A DNA stretch of 64,000 nt, taken from Aquatica leii. Taxonomy: Eukaryota; Arthropoda; Insecta; Coleoptera; Lampyridae. Shown here one piece after another: positions 23,255 to 33,610 of the stretch (positions within the stretch are counted from its first letter, which is position 1; each line of letters begins with the position of its first letter). Location: contig CM069436.1 in assembly GCA_035610365.1 (NCBI GenBank), positions 61,271,505-61,335,504 on the forward strand, given 5' to 3'. The notes beneath the pieces are model-generated. The model was not told the DNA's origin, searched no databases, and saw only the letters and a program-made list of their open reading frames with translations. Both the position numbers and the translations under genes were made by a program.

Positions 23255-23790
23255 AAGGGATCGTGGCGATAGCGGCAGCTTCCTCCATTTCGGCAACTTC
23301 CTTGACCATAAAAGTAACAGTCAATGGACTTTTCCTGACCCAATACTCTCCTCGGTTGGTAACTACAGACCAACACTTGAATGCCTGTTCCTCGGAAGAC
23401 GACCTCCAACATGTTTCGAACTGTCCTCCAATTCAGTTGGTCTAAGCCACAACCAAGCTTGGGTACTGCCAATTTCTTAACATGATGGAACTCCATTTGT
23501 CTCTTGAGACTCCATAATGTTCGCCACAGATCTTTGTATAACGGCTTGACACGTGAGTATTTCTTGGTGACCAGATAGAAAACGAAGCGTCCGTCACCAC
23601 GTAGTCCTAAAACCTTTCCGACTGCCGGTTGCTGTCTTCGTAATTCATCTAGCTGTCCAAACTTCTTTTTAAACACGATTGCAACCCCTTTGGACATGTC
23701 AAGCTCCTCGCTCACGCAATGTGCGATGGCGTAATCTTTTTGTGTCTGGAACAGGTCTTGTTGTTCCTCGGTGGTAACTCCGAACCTAGC
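23255..23790 (-). other. Captured OARD1-like macrodomain and CCCH zinc finger within the LTR element
   Basis: Downstream of the integrase, about 23790-23350 encodes a macrodomain resembling the ADP-ribose glycohydrolase/deacylase OARD1. Diagnostic pieces: AHCVSEELDMSKGVAIVFKK (compare HCISEDCRMGAGIAVLFKK in OARD1), LGLRGDGRFVFYLVTKK, and VPKLGCGLDQLNW (compare MPRIGCGLDRLQW). In known macrodomains these form the ADP-ribose pocket. About 23325-23255 then encodes a C-x7-C-x5-C-x3-H finger (CYFYGQGSCRNGGSCRYRH), a type that usually binds RNA. Neither is a standard part of a gypsy pol. Role inferred: countering host ADP-ribosylation or acting on element RNA. Confidence 0.85.
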
Positions 23791-26700
23791 TTTTCCAGAA
23801 CCTCCGTATAAGTTCATAAACTTTTCGAACTCCATTTCTTCGATTGGATTCCGGGTTCTGCTACTTATTACTCTGGTTCGGACCTGAACTTGCGGATTGT
23901 GGTTATCGCCAGCAAACGGGGCTGAACGATCGACGTGGACCACTTTTGGCTTGCCTCTGGGCGGTTTTCGGATGCGGTATATAACGTCGTTAATACGCTG
24001 CACGACTTCATAGGGGCCCTCCCATTGCCTTTGCAGCTTCGGCGACAAACCACGTCTCCTTTGAGGGTTATACAACCAAACCATATCGCCAGGTTGAAAC
24101 CCACCATTTTGCGCCTTGACGTCATATCTTGTTTTCATCCTGTCGCTGGCAATTTGTGTGTTTTTACGAACCTCTTCATGTACTTCGTCTAGCCTCTTTG
24201 CCAGCTTGCTGACGTAATCTTCTCCAGCGACTTCTTCTTCCGGTCTTCGTCCAAATTGAAGATCGCATGGTAATCTTATCTCACGACCGAGCATGACACA
24301 GGATGGTGTTTGGCCTGTGCTTTCGTGAACGGATGATCGGTACGCCATTAAGAAGAGGTGCAAGTACTGATCCCAGTCTCTTTGATGTTCGGACACTACC
24401 TTGGCTAAGTACTTGCCCATTGTTCGATTCATCCGTTCAACCATGCCATCAGACTGAGGATGGAGAGGCGTTGTCCTAGTCTTTTTAATTCCTAACAATC
24501 GGCAAACTTCTTGAAACAGCCCAGACTCAAAATTGCGGCCTTGATCGGAGTGTAATTCCAACGGAACTCCAAACCGGCAGAAAAATTCTTTTACCAATAC
24601 GTCTGCGACTGTAGCTGCTTCCTGGTTGGGTATGGCGTAAGCCTCCGTCCACTTCGTGAAATAATCCATCGCCACCAGGATGTATTTATTTCCCGAATCG
24701 GATTCTGGGAACGGCCCTGCGATGTCAATCGCAACTCTTTCCAACGGGCTTCCTACGTTATATTGTTTCATGGGTGCTTTGCGCTTTCTCGCTGGACCAT
24801 TTCCTGATGCGCAGACTGTGCATTTACGGCACCATTTCATGACGTCCTCTTTGCAGTTCATCCAGTAGAATCGTTCTCGCACTTTACCTAATGTCTTCTT
24901 AATGCCAAAGTGTCCTCCTGATGTCCCATCGTGGAGATGCTTTAACACTTCAGACACCATGCTCTTTGGCACTACCAACTGTAGTCTGTTACCTGTGCCC
25001 TCAGCACTTTCTAGGGATCGTTTAAAAAGACCGTCTTCTACTATCAAGGAGTCCCACTGCGCCTTTGATGTTTCTGCCCAAAGCACTCACTTCTTCCCAG
25101 GTTGGTCGTCGGCCGCTTTCTTTCCAGTTCAGGAGTAGTTTTATTTCTGGATCGTCTTCTTGTTCGCGACGTAACTGCTCAGTTTCCCACTCATCATCAA
25201 CCATAGCAGTTCTCCGGAGGCATTCTACTTTTTCTTTCAGTCGCGAACAATGACTGCAGTCCGCCGGACATGGTCTTCTGGACAAGGCATCAGCGTTCCG
25301 TTGACTGCTTCCGGCACGATGTTCTGTGTCATAGTCATACTCTTGCAGTCTCTCGATCCATCTTGCCACTTGTCCTTCTGGGTTTGCGGAACTGTAGTAG
25401 CCATTTTAAAGCGGCGTGGTCTGTTCTCAGTAAAAATTTTCGTCCATACAAATACTTGTAGAAATGTTCGATGGACTTAACGACTGCTAACAGCTCCCTC
25501 CTAGTCACGCAATAATTCCTTTCTGGCCTGGACAAAACCTTGCTAAAGTACGCGATAACCTTTTCTTGTCCATCTTGAACCTGCGAAAGGACCGCGCCTA
25601 TGGCCATATTGCTTGCGTCGGTATCCAAAACAAACTTTCCATCTTCTCGTGGATAACTCAAAATCGGCGAAGTGACTAGGGCCTGTTTTAGTTGATTAAA
25701 AGAATTTTCGCAGTCTTCATCCCATCTAAATTCTGCTTTTTCTTCGGTTAGTTTTGTCAATGGTTTGGCAATATTGGCAAATCCGGGGACAAATCTTCTA
25801 TAATAAGTGCACAACCCAAGGAAACTTCGGACCTGATGTTTGTCGATCGGTCTTGGCCATGCTTGCACTGCTCGGATTTTGTCTGGGTCAGCCCTTACTC
25901 CATCTCTAGATACGACGTGGCCAAGGTATTGAACTTCCTTCTTAAATACGTGGCACTTCTTTGGGCTCAGTTTAAGGTTAGCCCCACGTAATCTCTGGAA
26001 CACTTCCTTCAAGTTGTTCAAGTGCTCTTCAAACGACCTTCCAACCACGATCACGTCGTCCAGGTAAACCAAGCACGTCTTCCAAGACAATCCGCGCAAG
26101 ATGGTCTCCATCAAACGCTCGAACGTTGCAGGAGCGTTACACAGGCCGAAGGGCATTACAGTGAACTGCCACAAACCAGTTCCGATCGTAAAAGCTGTTT
26201 TTCACGATCCTTGGGTTCTAATTCTACCTGCCAGTATCCACTCTTTAAATCTAACGTAGAAAACCACTGGGATCCTGACAGGGTGTCTAGCGTATCGTCA
26301 ATTCTGGGTAAAGGGTAGCTGTCCTTTTTGGTCACGTCGTTTAGCTGCCTGTAGTCTACGCAAAATCTCGTTGATCCATCCTTCTTCTTCACGAGTACCA
26401 CTGGGGATGCCCATGGACTACTTGAAGGTTCAATCACGCCTTCTCTCTCCATATCCGTAATTATTTGTTCGGCTTCTTCTCTTTTCGCCAAAGGAAGTCT
26501 GCGTGGATGTTGTCGTATCGGTCGAGCGTCTCCGGTATTAATTTTGTGTTTCACCACGTTAGTTCTTCCTTTGGAACCACTCTCCAGCGCGAACACATCT
26601 TGGTACTCTTGGATCAACACTTTAACTTTAGCCAGCTGGTCTTGGCTGAGGTTTTGGCATTTGGTGGTAAGAGTGTCCAATAGATGTTGTGGACACTTCT

Positions 26701-28854
26701 TCGGCGGCGTATCTTCGTTCGTCTTCACGCATCTCACAATTTGTGATACTGGCGTGCATTGGCCTACCACGGTCTTCTTTTTCAGCGTTACAGGATCTGA
26801 GTTGATGTTTAAGATCCTTACTGGCATCGTCTTCTTTACTCGTACTAAAGTTCTGCCAACGAGTAGTCCCTTTTCAACTAAGCCGCCCTCCATTGGTTCA
26901 ATCGCGCGTATGTAGCCTTCCCGGAGACTTCCATCCAGGCGTGCCATCACCACACTTTCAGTCCTTGCAGGCAGAGTCACGTCTTCACTCAATAAGACTC
27001 GCACGGCTGCCTTCTCTGACGAATGAAAAGGAATTTCTTCATTGTCGATCTTCAGGACATCGTTCTTCATATCCAAATGGAACCCATACTTCTTTATCAC
27101 GTCCATTCCCAGGATAACTTCTTCCGTGATGTCGGCTACCAGTACTTGATGGTCGAGTACTCCATTTCCCAAACCAATGGTTACTTTGACTTGTCCGTGA
27201 GTAGGTATTTCGTCGCCCGTCGCTGTTCGAAGTCGTACTGTTACTGGTGATGTCTTCTCGTTTTCCAATAAGATGTCAGGACGAATGATGGTCTTCGTCG
27301 CTCCCGTGTCAACCAGTAACTGGACGCTTCTCCCATTGATCTTGCCATCGAGATAAATGCTATGCAATTGCTCTCTAGGCGATGCCATTTGGATTGTAAC
27401 CTCCGGAGTTTGACTAGATGAGATTACTTTTTGTTTCTTTCGCTCGCCTCGTTCCAAATTTTCGAGGGCTCTTCTAGTCCTCTTCTTAGGTTTGGTACGA
27501 TGCCGTCGTACATGGCCTATTTCATCGCAGTTCAAAGCTGTCACTCCTCTTTCCCGAAGTATTCGTCGCGCTATCTCCTCGATGCTTTCCAGTGTCTGCG
27601 CGGGTACTTCTGTAGCACAGCAGAGTCTATGACCACCTCGTTGCGATGCTTGTTTTGCTGCTTCAAACTCCAAAGCATGCACCAAAGCGTCATCCAATGT
27701 CTTCGGTCGAGCTAACCGGAGAGTCTGCTGTGTTTCGCTGTCTCGGAGGCCATCTACGAAAGTTTGAATAGCTAACTGCTCCAGGAAGGTATCCGGTGCT
27801 GTAGGATACGCAAGCCGTGTTAGTCTGGCGATGTCAGCCTCAAACTCTTGAAGACTTTCGGCAGCTTTTTGAACCCGACTTTTAATTTGAGCTTGATAGA
27901 CTTGTTGAAGATGAGCATCTCCATATCTCATTTCTAATCGTGAAATTAAAAGTTCGTAATTTTCTTGTAGATGGTCCGGAACAGTTTGTAAAATTCCCAG
28001 CGCTTCTCCACGTAAGGACACTATTAAAGACGTCGCTTTCTGCTTGTTGCTCCACCCATTAGCAGTAGCTGCGGCTTCAAACTGCTTGTAGTAGGTTGAC
28101 CATGGAACTTTACCATCAAAATTCGGTGGTACAACCTTGAACTTGTGAGTGTTTTCTTCTCGATGGTCCATTATTAAATCTTCACTCGTGACGCTTCCTT
28201 CACCGTGACAATTCATTTGGGTAATTCTTTCTTCAAGCAGTTGTATTCTTTCTCTCAATTTTTTCTCTATCTTGTCTTCTATGGTTCTTGAATTTTCATT
28301 TAACTTCTCTTCTATTATGTCATTCACAGAATCGCAAATTTCTTCTTTTAAGTTTAACATGTCTGCTTGGGTTTCCTCTTGAACAATTTTAATTTGATTT
28401 TCTATGCTCGTTCGTATTTCTTCTTTTAAACTTCTAGAATTTTCCAACAACTTTTCTTCCATTTTTCTAGAATTTTCTTCCATTTTTTGAGAATGTTCGG
28501 AGAGTTTTTCTTCAATTTTCTGTGAATTTTCTTCCATTTTTCTAGAATTTTCTTCAATTTTCTGTGAATTTTCGCCCATTTTTCTATTATTTTCTTCCAT
28601 ATTTTTATTCATCGATTCGAGAATTTCAAATAGTTTTGCATCCATTTTAACTGCTTGCAAACGCGTCACCGGCATAAATTTAAATATAACACGAATATAA
28701 AGTTTTTAAATACACTACTTTATAAACAAACACGCGTATCGTATCTCGAGCGATAATAAAATACTTAATGGTATTTACACTAATAAAAATCGCGAACAGC
28801 TTTATCTATTTACACGATTTCCACGGGTTTAAAACCGAACACCTGATACCAATT

Positions 28855-29311
28855 TGTAACGAATTTATTACTTAAAAACTAATTTATTTAAACGATTAAA
28901 ACTACGTTTACTTATTATAGAAATATGTATACTTTTAAATGAACCGAACTAATTAAATCTAATAATAAAAACACTTACACTAATTTATGTATAACCGTTG
29001 TATAACACTTAAGATAAGATAAGATAACGTCCTCGGATTTGTTTACACTATAAGTCACGTTCACTCGATTCGGTGTACACTGTTATTTATTTAAAACGTC
29101 CGCACGTGCTAATCACTTATTTATCTTCACTTTATAATCTTCTTAACACATTCGCATTCCAGCAATAACTGACCTACGATTTCCATCTTCGGCTTTTATA
29201 GACATCGGCGAATCTTTCTCGATCGTTCCTCACTTTTCGCTATATCTTCTAGAAACTAGATAACAGTTCTAGAAGGCTCTTGCATTTGCAAGTAATTTCT
29301 CGGACGTTTCA
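28855..29311 (-). repeat. 5' LTR of the gypsy-type element
   Basis: 457 bp, same sequence as 22741-23197 by eye. It is the upstream LTR of the minus-strand element and should hold its promoter. Followed on the right by the ATAG target duplication. Confidence 0.95.
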
Positions 29312-29315
29312 ATAG

Positions 29316-30380
29316 TATTAATGGATGCGCTCGGATTCTCTTAATTATCAAAATATTGCGTATTTGTATTATATTTACCAATGTAAATTTGTCTTTTTAG
29401 AAGGTATAAGTTGAGCCGACAAGTATAATTTTATGTACGATGTGTCAACTAAAGAGGGCAACAATTATTGTCTGTGATCTATACCTAGATACTAGCAATT
29501 TATCGTATTTATGTAAATCTACGTCGCTTCTGTTTTCTAACCTCTCTTTCTGCAATAAAATAAAAATATATTTGTGTTACAATCTGTGTGTTGTGATTTG
29601 TTCTCTTTCAGTCTTGGATAGATTTAAACGATGTCTTCTATTCTAGTTTGTAACCGTTTTGGCGCTTTTTTAATCTTACGTTATAATTAGCACATCGAGA
29701 TCTGCGATCCGCCGGCCGGTTTAACTGAGTTAGTCGCCAGCAATTAAGTTACGAGAAAATCCTTGTAACACATTCACAAAGTCTAAAATTAGCGGCAGTT
29801 AAATGTTTTACTCGCTGAAGGTGTGCAATTGTATCGCTTATTTTAGAAACAATCTAAGTTACATTTTGTCAGGTTTTAGAAAGTGAAAAAACTTAGTTTG
29901 GTTAAAGTTGTTTCAGATATAAACAAATATTTTAAATAACTATAAAACCAAATATGTTTACGGCACTTAGATTTTTTTCTGAATGAAATTAGATGTTACC
30001 CAAAAACACAAGCTGGTACAACAAACTCATTCACCATTGATTCATTAAAGTCATTATCATCGGATTGCACATCATATTCACGACCTTCTAGAGGGTGTTG
30101 TTAGTTGCCTGTAACCGTTTCAATCAATTGGCAGGCATTGATCTATAGAATAATTGTTAGTATAATCCCTCGTATTCGGTTGATTCGAGGCAAGATCTTT
30201 ATTTTTTGAAATTGGGTGATGGTCAAAGGTCGAGATTTAATTAAAGTAAGTTCGTACTTACCAGTTAAATTTCTGTCTAAATTCTCGCTACCTGTTGCGT
30301 TAAACTATCCGTTTCAGCTAATAATTAAACGCCTGACTATAGTGGTAGCATAAAGAGGCGACAGCACACGGAATTGATTG
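29316..30380. other. Non-coding stretch
   Basis: No supportable gene; a 68-codon frame (29440-29646, +) has no recognisable domain. The right part probably includes decayed sequence of the Penelope-like element that follows, but no reverse-transcriptase motif could be identified. Confidence 0.4.
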
Positions 30381-31000
30381 CTTTGTTTTGGATAGCACGA
30401 CTGTTACTAGGACTTTGCACCATATTCACACTGGCCACAATTTCGATTTTAGTAACCCCGTTATTTTAAATGTGGAACCCCAATACAATAAAAAATCAAT
30501 ATCTGAGATGATTTTTATTACTAAACATAACAATTTGAATTTTAATACAGATACTAATAACCTTAGTACTGTATACAATAACCTTATCAATAAAATGTTA
30601 TGACCTCGAATTCTTTACCGTTACCTTTCAGTGCCAAAATTTTTTGATTAGTTGATTATTTGTGAGATGTTGTATTTATTGTTTGTTTTTAAAGCATTTA
30701 CATTTTAATGTTTTTTGTTATTTATTTATTTTACCAGTTGACTGTGGTTGGCAATTCATTGCTACGTGTTTTTAGTATTTTGTAAGTTGTTTTATGGTTT
30801 TTTCTTACATCATACTATTTTTAGTTATCTAAAGATCAAAACAATTTTATAATCAGTTTAAATACTATTATTAATTTGTTGTTTTTATTAAATACCTGAC
30901 GAGGTGGACACTTTGTCCTCAAAACATCGCCTAAAAAACACATAAAATAGTGTTTTACTATTGCCCTCTCCTACCTAGAAGGATTTAACACCATTCTGTT
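30360..31000 (+). mobile_element. Penelope-like element, 3' end with GIY-YIG tail
   Basis: An open frame at 30388-30603 reads like the C-terminal part of a Penelope GIY-YIG endonuclease: HHIHTGHNFDFSN, VILNVEPQYNKKSISEMIFI and a closing NTDTNNLSTVYNNLINKML. About 290 bp downstream comes CTGACGAGGTGGAC...GTCCTCAAAACATCGCC (30899-30931), a decayed form of the hammerhead core (CUGAUGA ... GAAAC) that Penelope-like elements carry near their ends. The reverse transcriptase is absent, so this is a 5'-truncated copy. Confidence 0.75.
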
Positions 31001-31149
31001 TAAAAAATCATAGGAAGTTTAATTTTTATCATCAATCGCTTATTTACTATAATTGGAGATTTTTATATGAATATATACAGAAAATGTGTACGTCTTCAAC
31101 CGAAAGATATAATTTTTGATAGTTTATTTTATTAAATATCAACATGGTC

Positions 31150-31941
31150 ATTGTCATCGTGTTGTAATGGGCATACGTAAAATTACAAACGTCACAAAAG
31201 ATGTTGCGGTGTTTTTAAATTTGCGAAAGCCTCATGAATATGCAGGCCATAGCCTTAGAAGAGCAAGCCGCAGCAACTATCTTAGTTGACAACGTTGGAG
31301 ATACTACAGCACTAAAACGACATGGTGGATGAAAATCTACTAGCGTTGTCGAATGATATTCTAACGATTATTAAAACTAATTTATTTTTACTAAAAATAT
31401 TTACACGAGCTAATTAAATCTCATTACTTACTTACACTCACCAAACGATAAAGCCGCGGATAACTTCTATTTATTTAAACACTGACACTTGTTTACATTA
31501 AAGTCACGTACAAGGTTATACTCCGTTATATTTATCTCGACAATCACTTATTTATTTAAACTTGAATAATCTTCTTAAAACTGCCGACTTCGAATTACTA
31601 AAATAACTGCTTTATGATTTGTTTGTACCGCTTTTATACATTTCCGCTGTCTTTCAAGAATTATCTATATCTTTCGGTGAACGTTATGGAAATGTATAAA
31701 AACTTCGTGAACGCTCCCGAATTTGAGAATAATTTCTCGAACGTTTCAATATATACTCTACAATATATTGAGCCTAGTACTGCAAGTGAAATTAGAAATG
31801 CTGGTGATGAAAGTATTTTCACTCAAGACTTTACTGTCAGTTCTTTTCGGATACGGTTCTTAGAAATGAACTTGACAACTGTAATATATTCATTAATGAC
31901 AGCACTGTCAGTCTTCAGACAAAATGAATTAGTTGTGCTTT
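31150..31941 (+). pseudogene. Tyrosine recombinase relic (Crypton-like), split by a solo LTR
   Basis: The left part (about 31180-31355) encodes EYAGHSLRRAS and, in a second frame, ILVDNVGDTTALKRHGG followed by KSTSVVE. GHxLRR and LKRHGG(W) are the HxxR and H/W catalytic boxes of tyrosine recombinases; this exact arrangement is seen in insect Crypton-type proteins. The homologous tail (about 31753-31941, with NCNIFINDSTVS) continues beyond the solo LTR at 31360-31748. The R-H-R-H-Y set is incomplete here, because the N-terminal half is missing. A decayed fragment. DIRS elements also carry such recombinases, so the superfamily is not certain. Confidence 0.7.
31360..31748 (-). repeat. Solo LTR of the gypsy-type family, copy 1
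   Basis: Aligns by eye over its length with the LTR at 22741: TCTAACGATTATTAAAACTAA at the start (one base off the TGTAACG terminus), CCGCGGATAACTT, CTTTATGATTTGTTTGTACC and an end in CTCGAACGTTTCA. Flanked by ATAT at 31356-31359 and 31749-31752, a clean 4-bp duplication. 389 bp, diverged from the full element by many changes and small indels, so clearly older. It sits within a recombinase relic. Confidence 0.85.
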
Positions 31942-33394
31942 AAACCTAAGTAACTTCACCGTACAAAGTTGTACATTCAATATTCACGTTAACAATTGAT
32001 ATTCTATACTATTATTGCTAATTTTGAGTTTAAGATAATTTATATTATAATAATTAAAAAATGTTAATATTTAATTTATAGATATAGGAGGATTACTCTA
32101 ATGTTCACATAGTGAATGAAACGGTTAGTCATGTCTATACATATTTTATTTTTTTATCTTAGTGCTTCAAGAAAAAATAGTATGTCACTCGGAGCAGAAA
32201 GCGCATTATGTGTTTCGCCTAGATTCTATCCTCAACACACAATATTCGCCTTCTATTCCTAGCTATAGCTTATCTATATTACTTTTAGGTACATAATCTT
32301 ATGATTTATCACCAAACAACTTTGTGTGACAAAAAAACATTTTAAATCAAATAGGTAGGTACCTCCTACTTCTTTTAATTCCTCAAATCGTTTCCGTAGC
32401 TCGACATCTTTTGGCGATGGTAACACAAATAATGTAATAAAATAATTTAATACAGGTAAATATTTGATTATCTGTATTAGTAAAGTATTCAAAATAAACG
32501 GTATAAGATAAAAACCAACGATTAAATGTTCGTTGCGGTTATGACTTATTTTTTAAAATTTTAAATTTCATTATTTATAACGCCCTTTACATTTGACTTG
32601 CGTGTTTTGATTACTTTTTATTTTTCTGTTTTTACAGCAACTGAAAGTGACAATACAAGAATAAATTCTAGATGTGTCTTGTAAACTATATATACTATAG
32701 ATATTAAATATAAAAAACTTAAAATATTTTTTAATTTCTTTTTTTTTTAATTCTGTATAAAATAAAATAAAATTTACGTGCTCATTGTTATTTTTTTCTT
32801 TAGATTATTTTTTTAGATTTTGATACAAGTTTTTGCTTTTTTTGGAATCATGACTAACTTTGTTTTTTCTAAATATTCAAGTTTGTGCGTAATACTTTTT
32901 CCGTCGTTTAAATAGTATATTTTAAACGAGTGTTACAATCACGACAACTGTAATGCGAGTAAGCGATTTAAGCAATATACGAGCAATTGTAACACATGTT
33001 TTTTATACCATTTTTTTCTATTTTTCGTGAATTTACGTTATTTGTTGATAAAAATTCTAATATATGTATAGCACTAATTTTCGGTATATTTTACTAGTTA
33101 TAGTAACACTAATCAGCATCTGTCTAATTTCAAATATAGAAATGCTTGATATTTGTTTTATTATTATTATTATTTTGGTGGTTTAACATTGACTACAGTC
33201 AATACGTTGATCTGATACTTGGTACCAACCTTATATATTACACAGACAAAAATCACTACTTTTAATTGTACAAAGTTACACTTTGTATCACTATTACGAA
33301 AAAACAGTTGAACAAAGTAGTCATTGCATATACGAAATAGAGAATAGTTATTCATCCACGTGAATAATAGCCACCATTTTACGCTCGTTGAAAA

Positions 33395-33610
33395 ATGTAA
33401 TTATTGTTCATAACTGTAATAAATTTTACGCTTTTATAAACCGTTTTTGACAGTCTGCGCACTATTTTTGAAAAATTTTGAGACTTTAAAGGCCTCGTAG
33501 TCTTTGTACAAGAAATAAAACAAAGTACTCAATTCTCTGGTGGACTTTTAAAACCCTCGTTTGATTCGGGTTAAAAATGCCTACTTGCGAAAAAAAATCG
33601 CTCGATTTAC
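33395..33610 (+). repeat. Dispersed repeat S, copy 1
   Basis: Resembles 37137-37380 in the same orientation: TTATTGTTC, AACTGT, then CGTTTTTGACAG or CGTCTTTGACAG, TGCGCAC, a T-run, TTTTGAGA, GGCCTCGTAGT or GGCCTCCTAGT, and a closing AACCC-type block around CTCGTTT. Non-coding, moderate divergence, family unknown. Confidence 0.55.

Larger units (their letters stand above)
22741..29311 (-). mobile_element. Ty3/gypsy-type LTR element with macrodomain and CCCH finger, very young
   Basis: Whole-length fossil on the minus strand: LTRs at both ends, 4-bp target duplication ATAG at 22737-22740 and 29312-29315, and a purine-rich tract next to the left LTR (about 23198-23212). Next to the right LTR is a TGGTATCAGG primer-site-like sequence (read on the minus strand, about 28843-28852). 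Parts in order: coiled-coil leader (about 28.2-28.65 kb), gag-like region, retropepsin (LVDTGATKT, about 27.3 kb), reverse transcriptase (YLDDVIVV, about 26.05 kb), RNase H (LDTDAS, about 25.6 kb) and integrase with zinc-binding and DDE regions (about 24.2-24.95 kb). After these come an OARD1-like macrodomain and a CCCH finger. The LTRs are identical by eye, so the insertion is recent. The coding part looks broken, in about three places. Confidence 0.93.

Noticed and set aside
31614-31943. 109-codon plus-strand open frame
   Set aside because: It straddles a solo LTR and the tail of the tyrosine-recombinase relic, so it is not a gene.
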